Of a stretch of DNA of 64,000 nt, positions 7,702 through 16,057 are shown one piece after another. The stretch's first letter is position 1. Every line of letters begins with the position of its first letter. The stretch covers positions 62,001 through 126,000 of the forward strand of contig NZ_CP034036.1 in NCBI RefSeq assembly GCF_005484965.1. The letters are read 5' to 3'. A program made the position numbers and the translations under genes. The stretch is from Brenneria nigrifluens DSM 30175 = ATCC 13028. Lineage in GTDB: Bacteria; Pseudomonadota; Gammaproteobacteria; Enterobacterales; Enterobacteriaceae. The notes below the pieces were generated by a model. That model had not been told where the DNA came from and did not search any database. It saw only the letters and a program-made list of their open reading frames with translations.

Positions 7702-9198
7702 CTAGTGGCGATGAGCCGAGCGGGTAAGGTGGAACGCCTCGGCCAGCCGGGCGACGCCGGGTTCAATCCGTTCGGTTTGGATGGCGTGGAATCCCAGGCG
7801 GAAATAGTTTTCCGGCGGATGGCTGTCGAGAAAATGGGCCTGACCCGGTTCGATCAGTACCCCGGAGTGGGCGGCCCGCCACGCCAGCTGCTGCGTATCG
7901 ATCGCCTCCGGGGTGCGTATCCAGAAAGCGTTGGCGGGGGCGCTGCCGGGAATGCGCGAGCATTCGGGAAGGTGGGCGTTCAGCGCATCGTTGAGAATAT
8001 TCCAGCGTCTGGCGGAGTCTGCGCGGTAGCGGTGCAGATAGGTTTCGTAATAGCCCTGCGCCAGAAAATGGGCCATCTGATACTGGATGCTGGTGGGGGG
8101 ATGGCGGTAGACCAGCCTGCGCAGCGCGCGCAGCTCGTCAATCAGTTCGGCGGGCGCCACCACATAGCCCAGGCGCAGCCCCGGCGACAGCGACTTCGAC
8201 AGGCTGCTGACGTAAATCACCCGGTTGTGGATGTCGCCGGCTTTCAGGGCGGCGCCGGGGTGGGGATCGAAACTGCTTTCCGAGTCGTAATCATCTTCGA
8301 TAATAATCTGGTCGTGTTCACGGGCGTGTTCAAGCAGCCGCGTTTTACGGGCATTGCTCATGTTGATCCCCGTCGGCGCCTGATGGCTGGGGGTAACATA
8401 AAAATAGTCGCAGCCGCGGGACGCCTCGGTTAGCCGTATCCCTTCGCTGTCCAGCGCGTGCGGAATAATCTGCGCGTCCTGGAGAGAAAAGGTATTAATG
8501 GCTTCGCGGAACACCGGGTTTTCCACCCCGATGCGGGTGTTTTTATTCAGCAGCAGCCGGGCGAGCAGATAGAGCGCGTTCTGCGAGCCCATGGTGATAA
8601 GGATTTCGTCGCCGCGGGCGATGATGCCCCGTTTCGGCAGGATGCGCTTACGCACCTGTTCAACCAGCGGCGTGACGTCCTGGTCGATATTATCGTACAG
8701 CCAGCCGTGGTCGTGACGGCTTCCCATCACTTTGCGCGTCGTCTCCCGCCACTGCTCCAGCGGGAACAGCTGCGTATTCGGCTGGCCGTAGATAAAGGGA
8801 TAGGGATAATCCATCCACTGGCCGGGTTTCAGGATCGCCAGATAGTTGCTGGGGCAATGATTGAACCGTTTGCTCCATTCCGGTGCTTGCGGCGCGGCGT
8901 CCGACCGGGCGCCGTCATCGGCGGCATCCGGCAGGGCGTCGGGTTGATGATAGTCCGGATGCAGGTAATAGCCGCTGCGCGGGCGGCTGATCAGGTAGCC
9001 GTCGTTAAGCAGGCTTTCGTAGACCAGCGCCACCGTATTGCGGGAAATATTCAACTGACACGATAGCTTACGGCAGGAAGGCAAGGGTTCGTCGATGGGA
9101 AACACCCCGGCGAGAATCGAGGCGACCAGCGTTTCCCGCAGCTGTTCCTGCAGGCTTCTGGTCGGTACGAAATCGATATACAGACAGTGATCAATCAT
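7702..9198 (-). CDS. MocR-type (GntR/aminotransferase) transcriptional regulator
   Basis: 498 residues. The N-terminus (about 10-75) is a GntR winged helix (LREQ..., PLPSCRKLSCQLNISRNTVALVYESLLNDGYLISRPRSG). A linker leads into a type I aminotransferase fold (about 120-490) with NPVF, the DDYDSE region and a PLP lysine in SSLSKSLSPGLRLGY. MocR proteins use PLP or a PLP-amino acid adduct as effector and normally control neighbouring aminotransferase or vitamin B6 genes. The neighbours here, the SDR and the class III aminotransferase, are plausible targets. It lies downstream of the SDR on the same strand, 148 bases apart, with a small hairpin between. Confidence 0.88.
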   Translation of the reverse strand: MIDHCLYIDFVPTRSLQEQLRETLVASILAGVFPIDEPLPSCRKLSCQLNISRNTVALVYESLLNDGYLISRPRSGYYLHPDYHQPDALPDAADDGARSDAAPQAPEWSKRFNHCPSNYLAILKPGQWMDYPYPFIYGQPNTQLFPLEQWRETTRKVMGSRHDHGWLYDNIDQDVTPLVEQVRKRILPKRGIIARGDEILITMGSQNALYLLARLLLNKNTRIGVENPVFREAINTFSLQDAQIIPHALDSEGIRLTEASRGCDYFYVTPSHQAPTGINMSNARKTRLLEHAREHDQIIIEDDYDSESSFDPHPGAALKAGDIHNRVIYVSSLSKSLSPGLRLGYVVAPAELIDELRALRRLVYRHPPTSIQYQMAHFLAQGYYETYLHRYRADSARRWNILNDALNAHLPECSRIPGSAPANAFWIRTPEAIDTQQLAWRAAHSGVLIEPGQAHFLDSHPPENYFRLGFHAIQTERIEPGVARLAEAFHLTRSAHRH

Positions 9199-9290
9199 TT
9201 TCCGCTCCCCCGTTCAACAACCCATACCGGAGAGACAAGCAAATTGCATACCTGAATGGCGTATCGGGATAAAGATAGCGGAAAGGGAAA

Positions 9291-9315
9291 CACTGCCATG
9301 GGCGATATGGCAGTG
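9291..9315 (-). terminator. Hairpin between the SDR gene and mocR
   Basis: The inverted repeat CACTGCCAT (9291-9299) / ATGGCAGTG (9307-9315) with a 7-base loop lies 32 bases after the SDR stop. No U-run is present, so partial termination or processing is more likely than full termination. Confidence 0.35.
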
Positions 9316-9346
9316 CGGGATCGGGGAGAGTCTCAGCGCCGCGCGG

Positions 9347-10105
9347 TCAGTCGCGGTCGATGGCGAAGGGGGACCACGCCTGGCGCACCGGCATGATTTC
9401 GATGCGGTTGATGTTCATATGGTCGGGCAGGGTGGCGACCGTATAGATCTGTTCGGCGATATCCTGCGCGCTAAGCGGGGTGGTGCCCCGGTACAGCTGG
9501 TCTGACGCCGCCTGGTCGCCCTTGGTTCGCACCAGCGTAAATTCGGTTTCCGCGATGCCGGGAGCCAGATCGGTGACCCTTACGCCGGTGCCTTGCAGGT
9601 CGCAGCGCAGGTTATAGCTGAACTGTTTGACGAACGCCTTTGAGGCGCCGTAGACGTGGCTGCCGGGATACGGCCACTGCCCGGCGATGGAGCCGATATT
9701 GATGATGCTGGCCCCTTTGCCGGTGGCGATCAGCGTCGGCAATAGCGCATGGGTGACATTCACCAGCCCGGTGACGTTGGTGTCGATCATGGTGTGCCAG
9801 TCCTCCAGCGGCACCTTTTGCGCCGGGTAAGGCGCCAGCGCCAGGCCGGCGTTGTTAACCAGCGTTTTTACCGCCTTGAAGTCGGCCGGCAGCGTATCGA
9901 CCAGCCGTTTGACCGCCTGCGCATCCCGCACGTCCAGCGCGGAATAGTAAACCGCAACCTGGCCCGACAGCTCGTCCGACAGTGCTTTCAATCGCGCTTC
10001 CCGCCGTCCGGTAAGGATCAGCGACCACCCCTTGGCGGCAAAATGGTGCGCCGCCGCGTGACCGAATCCGGATGTCGCCCCGGTGATAAACACAATATTC
10101 TGCAT
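9347..10105 (-). CDS. Short-chain dehydrogenase, YdfG-like (3-hydroxy acid / malonic semialdehyde type)
   Basis: 252 residues with a complete classical SDR set: cofactor loop TGATSGFG (residues 8-15), NNAG near 88, catalytic serine in IINIGS and the YGASK Tyr-Lys pair near 155. The stretches ALDVRDAQAV, DTNVTGLV and NINRIEIMPV closely follow E. coli YdfG, which oxidises L-allo-threonine and serine and reduces malonic semialdehyde to 3-hydroxypropionate. Divergence from the aminotransferase at 10371, in a pyrimidine-catabolism cluster, makes malonic semialdehyde a sensible substrate (inference). Confidence 0.82.
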   Translation of the reverse strand: MQNIVFITGATSGFGHAAAHHFAAKGWSLILTGRREARLKALSDELSGQVAVYYSALDVRDAQAVKRLVDTLPADFKAVKTLVNNAGLALAPYPAQKVPLEDWHTMIDTNVTGLVNVTHALLPTLIATGKGASIINIGSIAGQWPYPGSHVYGASKAFVKQFSYNLRCDLQGTGVRVTDLAPGIAETEFTLVRTKGDQAASDQLYRGTTPLSAQDIAEQIYTVATLPDHMNINRIEIMPVRQAWSPFAIDRD

Positions 10106-10238
10106 TGAAAACGTCCCTCTAAAGTTGGATAAAACGGTTTTGCCTACGGCGCGGGCCGGTGTGATGCCCGTCCATTTTCACTTTACGGAGTGGAAAACCT
10201 CTCTCACAGGGCCAGTTGCACGGAATCTGTGGGACAAA

Positions 10239-10267
10239 CTGGCTCAGGGTTATTCGCTATCTGGCTC
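10239..10267. promoter_or_regulatory. Direct repeats in the SDR/aminotransferase divergent region
   Basis: CTGGCTC occurs at 10239-10245 and 10261-10267, 22 bases (about two helix turns) apart, in the 265-base gap between two divergent genes. MocR regulators often bind direct repeats, so this is a candidate site for the neighbouring regulator. The evidence is only the repeat and its place. Confidence 0.25.
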
Positions 10268-10370
10268 TATCCCCGTCGCCGTTTTTGTCCCTAGTCTGGT
10301 TTCGACGAGATGAAATGAATGCAACGCGGCCGGCGCCAGCCGATGCCCGCGTAACCATGAGGATGAGAAG

Positions 10371-11702
10371 ATGACCCTGAAAAATGAAGTCGCGTTGTCT
10401 AATGATGAAGTCCGCCGGTTGGACAGAGAGTATGTTTTTCACTCCTGGTCGGCGCAGGGCGCGCTGAACCCGCTGGTGATTGCCGGCGGAGAGGGATGCC
10501 GCCTGTGGGATTATGACGGCAATACCTATCTGGATTTCAGCAGCCAGTTGGTGAACACCAATATCGGCCATCAGCATCCGAAGGTGATTGCGGCGATCAA
10601 GGCCCAGGCCGATTCGTTGACGACCATCGCCCCGTCCACGGCCAATCTGGCCCGCGGCGAGGCGGCCAGACGTATCGTCGCCCGCGCGCCGGATAAGTTC
10701 AGCAAGGTGTTTTTCACCAACGCCGGGGCGGATGCCAATGAAAACGCCATCCGCATGGCGCGCCTGTTTACCGGAAAAGAGAAAATTCTCTCCGGCTACC
10801 GTTCGTATCACGGCAACACCGGCAGCGCGATTGGCGCCACCGGCGACTGGCGGCGTCTGCCCAATGAGTATTCTCGCGGTCATATCCATTTTTTCACGCC
10901 CTATCTCTATCGCAGCGAGTTTCTGGCGCAAACGGCGCTGCAGGAGTGCGACGCGGCGCTGCATCATCTGCGGCGCATCATTGAGAGCGAGGGCCCCGAC
11001 ACCATTGCCGCCATTCTGCTGGAAACCATTCCGGGCACGGCGGGAATACTGGTTCCGCCCGCCGGTTATTTACCCGGCGTACGGGCGCTGGCCGACGAGT
11101 TCGGCATTCTGCTGATCCTGGATGAGGTGATGGCCGGTTTCGGCCGTACGGGCGCCTGGTTTACCTTTGAGCATTACGGCGTCGAGCCGGATCTGATCAC
11201 CTTCGCCAAGGGGGTGAACTCCGGTTATGTGCCGGCGGGCGGCGTGCTGATCGCCGATCCCATCGCTCATTTCTTTGATACGCGCCTGTTCCCCGGCGGG
11301 CTGACCTATTCCGGCCATCCCCTGGCGATGGCCGCCATTGTGGCGACGCTGGACGCGATGGAGGAAGAAAAAATCGTCGAAAACGCCGCGCGGATCGGCG
11401 ACGGGGTTCTGGCCGCCGGCCTGCGGACGCTGGGGGAGAAATACGCCATCGTCGGCGAGGTGCGCGGTATCGGCTTGTTCCATGCGCTGGAGCTGGTATC
11501 CGATCCGGTCAGTAGAGCGCCGGTGCCGGCTTCCGCGATGGGCGAATTTAAAACCTGCCTGCTGGAGAAGGGGCTATTGGGGTTCGTCGCTGAAAACCGT
11601 CTGCATGTGGTGCCGCCCTGTATCGTGACCGAGGATGAGGCGACGCTGGCGCTGGGCATTATTGATGAGGCGCTCGCCGAGCTAAACGCGAAGTTTTCCT
11701 GA
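10371..11702 (+). CDS. Class III aminotransferase, probable beta-alanine (omega-amino acid):pyruvate type
   Basis: 443 residues, fold type I PLP enzyme of class III. LILDEVMAGFGRTG carries the PLP-pyridine aspartate, and the Schiff-base lysine is in TFAKGVNSGYVPAGG. TNAGADANENAIRMAR and SGYRSYHGNTGSAIGATGD resemble the taurine/beta-alanine:pyruvate branch rather than the ornithine or GABA branches. Beta-alanine is the end product of the reductive pyrimidine route encoded at 25317-31050, so transamination to malonic semialdehyde, with the divergent YdfG-like SDR removing that aldehyde, is the favoured reading. Taurine or another omega-amino acid remains possible. Confidence 0.8.
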   Translation: MTLKNEVALSNDEVRRLDREYVFHSWSAQGALNPLVIAGGEGCRLWDYDGNTYLDFSSQLVNTNIGHQHPKVIAAIKAQADSLTTIAPSTANLARGEAARRIVARAPDKFSKVFFTNAGADANENAIRMARLFTGKEKILSGYRSYHGNTGSAIGATGDWRRLPNEYSRGHIHFFTPYLYRSEFLAQTALQECDAALHHLRRIIESEGPDTIAAILLETIPGTAGILVPPAGYLPGVRALADEFGILLILDEVMAGFGRTGAWFTFEHYGVEPDLITFAKGVNSGYVPAGGVLIADPIAHFFDTRLFPGGLTYSGHPLAMAAIVATLDAMEEEKIVENAARIGDGVLAAGLRTLGEKYAIVGEVRGIGLFHALELVSDPVSRAPVPASAMGEFKTCLLEKGLLGFVAENRLHVVPPCIVTEDEATLALGIIDEALAELNAKFS

Positions 11703-11993
11703 TGTCGTTTTCATGCGCCATGCTCGCTTTCACGCGCATGGCGTACTTGTTCGTCGTCCTCGCGCCAGCGGGGACCTCCTTCCGTCGGCGACGCGCTTTC
11801 GCCGTTTATCCTAAAGACTCCTCCGACTCAGCCTCTTTTTATCCCCCCATTAAAACAAAATATACGTTTTACCTATGGATATTGCGCCATATGGAGGCAA
11901 ACAGGCGGCGATTTGCACCAAATGTGTTTTCCGCCTCCCCGGCTGTAAAGCCGATTCCCCTGTTATTGGTAAGGTCGGCGCAAAAACAAACCT
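11703..11993. other. Intergenic region upstream of the pyrimidine ABC transporter, with NtrC-like sites
   Basis: About 290 bases with a reading frame (11702-12070) that has no recognisable product and is not called. TTGCGCC-ATATG-GAGGCAA at 11882-11900 has the 7-5-7 symmetry of NtrC enhancers (TTGCACC-N5-GGTGCAA). TTGCACC at 11913-11919 may be a second half-site. Both lie roughly 75-112 bases before the sigma-54 box at 11994, a normal enhancer distance. Confidence 0.4.
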
Positions 11994-12009
11994 TGGCATG
12001 GAAATGGCA
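11994..12009 (+). promoter_or_regulatory. Sigma-54 promoter of the pyrimidine ABC transporter operon
   Basis: TGGCATGGAAATGGCA matches the consensus TGGCACR-N4-TTGCW at 14 of 16 positions, counting the four free ones, with the invariant GG (-24) and GC (-12) at correct spacing. The predicted start is near 12020, 47 bases before the ATPase gene. Three other operons of this cluster have similar boxes. Confidence 0.65.
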
Positions 12010-12026
12010 TCTGCTTGATCAGAAAC

Positions 12027-12042
12027 CTAACCAACCAGTCAG
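12027..12042 (+). promoter_or_regulatory. RutR-like operator (degenerate) after the sigma-54 promoter
   Basis: CTAACCAACCAGTCAG shares TAACCA and GTCA arms with the better site TTAACCATTTGGTCAA before preT and with the E. coli RutR consensus TTGACCA-N2-TGGTCAA. It begins 18 bases after the end of the promoter box, exactly as at preT, which places it just downstream of the predicted start where a repressor would block transcription. Confidence 0.5.
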
Positions 12043-12066
12043 AAACCGCCGCTATGGGGAGCCGGT

Positions 12067-12906
12067 ATGAGCCAACCACTGTATGCAGATGAGCCATCAC
12101 TCATAACGACGACATCGGTTCCGGCCGCGGCCAGAGCGGCAATCGTCGTGCGCGACGCCAACGTGATTTATCCGGCGGCCGACCGGCCGGTACAGGCGCT
12201 GAAAGAGATTAATCTGACCATTCGCCAGGGGGAGTTCGTCTCCTTTATCGGCCCTTCCGGCTGCGGTAAGACCACGCTGCTGCGGGTGATCGCCGATCTG
12301 GAACCCATCACCTCCGGCGAAGTGCTGGTCAACGATATGACGCCCGCGGAGGCACGGCTGGCGCGGGCCTATGGCTACGTTTTCCAGGCCCCCGTTCTGC
12401 TGCCATGGCGCACCGTGCTGGCTAACGTGATGCTGCCGCTGCAGGTTCAGGGCGTATTGCCCGCGCGCTGCGAGGAGATCGCCCGCGAGCAGTTGGCGCG
12501 CGTCGGCCTGAGCGGATTTGAGAAAAAATATCCGTGGCAGCTTTCCGGCGGGATGCAGCAGCGCGCGTCCATCGCCCGCGCGCTGGGGTTCGAACCGAGG
12601 ATTCTGATGATGGACGAACCGTTCGGGGCGCTGGACGAACTGACCCGCGATAACCTCAACCAGCAGTTGCAGCAGCTCTGGTACAGCGAACGGCGTACCA
12701 TGGCGTTCGTCACCCACTCCATTGCCGAAGCGGTTTACCTCTCCACCCGTATCGTCATTATGTCGCCGCGCCCCGGCCGCATCGTCAAAATCATTGACTC
12801 GCCCTTGCCCCATGAGCGGGATCTGTCCCTGCGCGATGCGCCGGAATTTATTCGTCTGGCTCAGGAGGTGCGTGAAGCGCTAATCGAGGGACACCATGAA
12901 CATTGA
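12067..12906 (+). CDS. ABC transporter ATPase (SsuB/TauB type), pyrimidine uptake
   Basis: 279 residues. It has a poorly conserved N-terminal 30, then an ATPase with Walker A (GPSGCGKT), Q-loop (FQAPVLLPWRT), signature LSGGMQQR and Walker B (ILMMDEPFGALDE). VTHSIAEAVYLSTRIVIMSPRPGRI is typical of the nitrate/sulfonate/taurine (NitT/TauT) family. It is followed by two permeases and an NMT1-type binding protein in one run. Such four-gene sets are known next to reductive pyrimidine catabolism genes, and the operon shares promoter and operator architecture with preT here, so pyrimidine import is favoured over sulfonate or thiamine precursor import. Confidence 0.82.
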   Translation: MSQPLYADEPSLITTTSVPAAARAAIVVRDANVIYPAADRPVQALKEINLTIRQGEFVSFIGPSGCGKTTLLRVIADLEPITSGEVLVNDMTPAEARLARAYGYVFQAPVLLPWRTVLANVMLPLQVQGVLPARCEEIAREQLARVGLSGFEKKYPWQLSGGMQQRASIARALGFEPRILMMDEPFGALDELTRDNLNQQLQQLWYSERRTMAFVTHSIAEAVYLSTRIVIMSPRPGRIVKIIDSPLPHERDLSLRDAPEFIRLAQEVREALIEGHHEH

Positions 12907-13777
12907 CGCCTTGCGCTATCGGGCGCTGCCGGTGTTGGCGGTGCTCGTTGCGGCGCTGCTGTTGTGGTATCTGCTGGCGATCGCGCTGAACGCGCCGGGG
13001 GCGATTGACCGCACCCTTGCCGCGGCGGGCGACTGGGGCTGGCGCGATCTGCTGCGCAGCACGCTGAATATGTCGCGCCCGGTGCTGCCGACGCCGCATC
13101 AGATTGCGGCGGATATCTGGACCAGCCTGACCAAATGGCCGCCGACGTCGCCGCGCAACCTGCTGCTGCATACCTGGGTGACCGCCAGCGCCGCCCTGAG
13201 CGGATTTGTGATGGGCGTCGCGTTCGGCCTGCTGCTGGCGATTTGCATCGTGCATTCCCGCACGCTGGATAAAGCCCTGCTGCCGTGGATCGTGGCCTCG
13301 CAAACGGTGCCGGTGCTGGCCATTGCGCCGATCGTGCTGATTATTCTCGGCAGCCTGGGGATTACCGGCCTGCTGCCCAAAGCCGCCATCGCCATGTATC
13401 TCTGCTTCTTTCCGGTGACCATCGCCACCGTTCAGGGGCTGCGTTCGCCGCAGAAGCTGGAAATGGAGCTGGTGCATACCTACGCCGCCAGCCGCATCGA
13501 TACCTTCTGGATGGTCCGGCTGCCCTCGGCCCTGCCTTATCTTTTCCCGGCGTTTCGGGTCGCCATCGCCAGCGGCCTGGTGGGCACCATGGTGGCGGAA
13601 CTGCCCACCGGGGCGCAGGCCGGTCTGGGCGCCCGCCTGTTAACCGGCTCTTATTACGGCAATACCGTGCAGATCTGGTCTGCGCTGGTGATGGCGTCTT
13701 TACTGGGCCTGCTGCTGACCGCGCTGGTCAGCCTGACGGAATACGGCGTGATGAAACGCCGCAAAGGGGGGCGGTGA
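12896..13777 (+). CDS. ABC transporter permease 1, NitT/TauT family
   Basis: 293 residues, overlapping the ATPase gene by 11 bases. A first membrane span (ALPVLAVLVAALLLWYLLAIAL) is followed by a periplasmic stretch with PTPHQIAADIWTSL. The permease core has LLPWIVASQTVPVLAIAPIV and an EAA-like loop (LEMELVHTYAASRIDTFWMVRLPSALPYLFPAFRVA). TAGA of ATPase/permease coupling and the one-base overlap (TGATG) with the next gene show a tight operon. Confidence 0.85.
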   Translation: MNIDALRYRALPVLAVLVAALLLWYLLAIALNAPGAIDRTLAAAGDWGWRDLLRSTLNMSRPVLPTPHQIAADIWTSLTKWPPTSPRNLLLHTWVTASAALSGFVMGVAFGLLLAICIVHSRTLDKALLPWIVASQTVPVLAIAPIVLIILGSLGITGLLPKAAIAMYLCFFPVTIATVQGLRSPQKLEMELVHTYAASRIDTFWMVRLPSALPYLFPAFRVAIASGLVGTMVAELPTGAQAGLGARLLTGSYYGNTVQIWSALVMASLLGLLLTALVSLTEYGVMKRRKGGR

Positions 13778-14871
13778 TGGGTAGATATGTTTCCGGCGGC
13801 GGCGGCATTGTGGCGGCGCTGATCGCCACCCTGCTGGGGCTGGGGCAACTGATCCCCGGCGGCGCGGGCGCGACGCGGGCGCTGATGGTGGAACTGCTGC
13901 TGCTGGGCGCGACCGTGCTGGCGCTTTACCCGTCGCGTTCGCCGTGGTTGCTGGCGCTGTTGATGGCGCCGGTGGTTGCGGCGGCCGCGCTGCTGATGCA
14001 GCCGGATATGCTGGAGCGGGTTGACGCCGTGTACTGGCTGGCGGCGGCGGCGCTGGCGATGCTGGCCTGGCATAGCGTGCAGCGGCTGGCCGCGCTCAAC
14101 GGCCGCCGCCTGCCGGACGGCGCGGTTGCCGCGCTGTTCGGCGCCTGGGTGCTCTACTTCTGGCAATTGCTGGTCACGGTATTCGCGGTGCCCCAGGTTT
14201 TGCTGCCCGCGCCGTTGGATATCGTGCGGGCATTGTATGAAAACGCCGGGCTGCTGGCGGGCGATTTTGTGCAGACGGTGGTGAAAGCCGTGTTGGTGGG
14301 CTATCTGCTGGGCAGCGGCATGGGGATTGCGGTGGGCATTCTGATTGACCGGCTGCCGTTTCTGCAACGCGGTCTGTTGCCCCTGGCCAACCTGACCAGC
14401 ACCATCCCGCTGGTGGGCGTGGCGCCGATTGCGGTGATGTGGTTTGGGTTCGACTGGCCCTCCAAGGCGGCGGTGATCGTGCTGGTGACCTTTTTTCCGG
14501 CGCTGGTCAGCACCCTGGCGGGACTACAGGCCAGCGGCAAGCTGGAGCGCGAGCTGATGTATTGCTACGCCGCCACGCCGCGCAAAACGCTGTGGGTATT
14601 GCGTTTGCCGGCCGCATTGCCCTTTATTTTCAATGCATTGAAAGTCAATGCCGCCCTGGCGCTGATTAGCGCGATCGTCGCCGAGTTTTTTGGCTCCCCC
14701 ACGTCCGGGCTGGGTTTCCGTATTTCAACCGAGGCGGCGCGCATGCATATGTCCACGGTGTGGGCGGCGATCGTGGTGGCCTCCGTGGTGGGGTCGCTGT
14801 TTTACGCTCTGCTGGTGCGGTTGGAGAAGAAAGTCAATTTCTGGCACCCCTCGGTACGCGGGGAGTCGTAG
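13777..14871 (+). CDS. ABC transporter permease 2 with extra N-terminal membrane region, NitT/TauT family
   Basis: The start is placed at ATG 13777, sharing one base with the upstream stop; the frame stays open further 5' but that part only mirrors permease 1. 364 residues. The first about 110 form extra hydrophobic helices (VELLLLGATVLALYP, LLALLMAPVVAAAALLM) not found in permease 1. Then comes a second permease core with VPQVLLPAPLDIVRAL, NLTSTIPLVGVAPIAVMWFG and the EAA-like loop LERELMYCYAATPRKTLWVLRLPAALPFIFNAL. It likely forms a heterodimer with permease 1. The longer N-terminus is a feature of the pyrimidine-linked transporters. Confidence 0.82.
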   Translation: MGRYVSGGGGIVAALIATLLGLGQLIPGGAGATRALMVELLLLGATVLALYPSRSPWLLALLMAPVVAAAALLMQPDMLERVDAVYWLAAAALAMLAWHSVQRLAALNGRRLPDGAVAALFGAWVLYFWQLLVTVFAVPQVLLPAPLDIVRALYENAGLLAGDFVQTVVKAVLVGYLLGSGMGIAVGILIDRLPFLQRGLLPLANLTSTIPLVGVAPIAVMWFGFDWPSKAAVIVLVTFFPALVSTLAGLQASGKLERELMYCYAATPRKTLWVLRLPAALPFIFNALKVNAALALISAIVAEFFGSPTSGLGFRISTEAARMHMSTVWAAIVVASVVGSLFYALLVRLEKKVNFWHPSVRGES

Positions 14872-14915
14872 TCCGTTCGTCGTTGTGTGTTCCACTTTAC
14901 TCCGAGGATACTCAG

Positions 14916-15929
14916 ATGAGAGATCGTTCCGCTTTTCGCTCCTGTCTTATCGTGGCCGCCGCCACGCTGGCGCTTTCCCTGACCACCGGCGTCCGGGCCG
15001 CCGAGAAGGTCACCCTGCAGCTTAAATGGCTGCCGCAGTCCCAGTTCGCCGGCTACTACGTGGCGCAGGCGAAAGGCTATTACCAGGAGGCGGGGCTGGA
15101 CGTCACCATCAAACCCGGCGGCACCGATATCTCCCCGGTGCAGGTTATCGCCGGCAAATCGGCGGACGTAATCGTCAACTGGATGCCGGATGCGCTGGCG
15201 GCGCGCGAGTCCGGGGTGCCGCTGGTGAATATCGCCCAGATCTTCGACCGTTCCGGCATGATGCTGACCTGCCGCAAATCGACGGGGATTAAAACCCCGA
15301 CGGACTTAAAGGGCAAAACACTGGGGGTGTGGTTCGGCGGCAACGAGTACCCCTTCTTCAACTGGATGCACAAGCTGGGCTATCAGCCGGATAAGGATAT
15401 CAAGGTGCTGAAGCAGGGCTTTAACGTCGATCCGCTGCTACAGAATCAGGCGGCCTGCATTTCCACCATGAACTACAACGAATACTGGCAGCTGATCGAC
15501 GCGGGAATGAAGCCGGACGAACTGATCTCCTTCCCCTATGAGGATCAGGGCGTCTCCACCCTGGAGGACGGCCTCTATGTGCTGGAATCGAGCCTGAAGG
15601 ATCCGGCGTTCGTCGCCAAAATGGCGAAATTCCTGAAAGCCACCTATCGGGGCTGGAACGACGCGGTGAAGAACCCGGCCGAAGCGGCGGAGATCGTGGT
15701 GAATGAGGATATGTCCGGCTCGGCGACGTTAGAGGTACAGCAACGGCAGATGGAGAACGTCGCCAAGCTGATTACCAATGCCGGCACGCCGAAAATCGGC
15801 TATCTGGAACCGGCGGCCTATCGGCGTACGGTGGAGGTGCTGCTGAGCGGCGGCGGCGCGTCGGTGATCAAAAAAGACCCCGGCGACGGCGCCATGACCC
15901 ACGCGGTCTGGGACGCCGCGGCGCACTAA
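14916..15929 (+). CDS. Periplasmic NMT1/THI5-like substrate-binding protein, pyrimidine ABC transporter
   Basis: 337 residues from ATG 14916; the open frame to 14760 lies inside the permease gene and lacks a signal peptide. MRDRSAFRSCLIVAAATLAL...VRAAE is a Sec signal, cleaved near residue 28. The mature protein starts EKVTLQLKWLPQSQFAGYYVAQAKG, the classic NMT1/THI5 opening, with aromatic and acidic pocket candidates (KWLPQSQFAGYY, FGGNEYPFF, MNYNEYW). Family members bind pyrimidine-like ligands such as N-formyl-4-amino-5-aminomethyl-2-methylpyrimidine. The cluster suggests uracil, thymine or dihydro forms here. It ends the transporter operon, convergent with the guanidine operon. Confidence 0.83.
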   Translation: MRDRSAFRSCLIVAAATLALSLTTGVRAAEKVTLQLKWLPQSQFAGYYVAQAKGYYQEAGLDVTIKPGGTDISPVQVIAGKSADVIVNWMPDALAARESGVPLVNIAQIFDRSGMMLTCRKSTGIKTPTDLKGKTLGVWFGGNEYPFFNWMHKLGYQPDKDIKVLKQGFNVDPLLQNQAACISTMNYNEYWQLIDAGMKPDELISFPYEDQGVSTLEDGLYVLESSLKDPAFVAKMAKFLKATYRGWNDAVKNPAEAAEIVVNEDMSGSATLEVQQRQMENVAKLITNAGTPKIGYLEPAAYRRTVEVLLSGGGASVIKKDPGDGAMTHAVWDAAAH

Positions 15930-16047
15930 CCGCTTGTTGCGCGCGGCCCGTAAATCCGCGGTTTACGGGCCGTCTGCCCGCTGTCAGCGGGTGTCGCCGG
16001 TAGGCGTCCCGCAGCGTATCCAGGCGCAGATCGAAAGTCGGTTGCAT
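15868..16047 (-). pseudogene. Truncated allophanate hydrolase start (atzF-like stub)
   Basis: Directly after the carboxylase stop there is a good ribosome site (GAGGAAAATACC) and an ATG opening MQPTFDLRLDTLRDAYRRHP. The LDTLRDAYRRHPLTA segment resembles the first helix of AtzF/DUR2-type allophanate hydrolases (LxxLxxAYRxGxLTP). After about 25 residues similarity ends in a terminator hairpin and the frame closes after 59 codons, where a real AtzF has about 600 residues. Allophanate hydrolase is the expected last gene of guanidine or urea carboxylase operons, so a deletion replaced by the convergent operon is likely. The short match keeps confidence moderate. Confidence 0.45.
15945..15971. terminator. 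Bidirectional hairpin between convergent operons
   Basis: A perfect 10-bp stem, GGCCCGTAAA (15945-15954) / TTTACGGGCC (15962-15971), with a 7-base loop lies just after the binding-protein stop. It sits inside the truncated allophanate hydrolase frame of the opposite operon. It lacks a long U-run but is the only strong hairpin between the two converging operons. Confidence 0.5.
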
Positions 16048-16057
16048 GGTATTTTCC

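Noticed and set aside
11702..12070. 122-codon frame after the class III aminotransferase
   Set aside because: No recognisable product; it runs through the sigma-54 promoter and operator of the next operon.
12067..15929. Sulfonate/taurine or thiamine-precursor transporter
   Set aside because: No sulfonate or thiamine genes nearby; the promoter-operator layout matches preT and points to pyrimidines.
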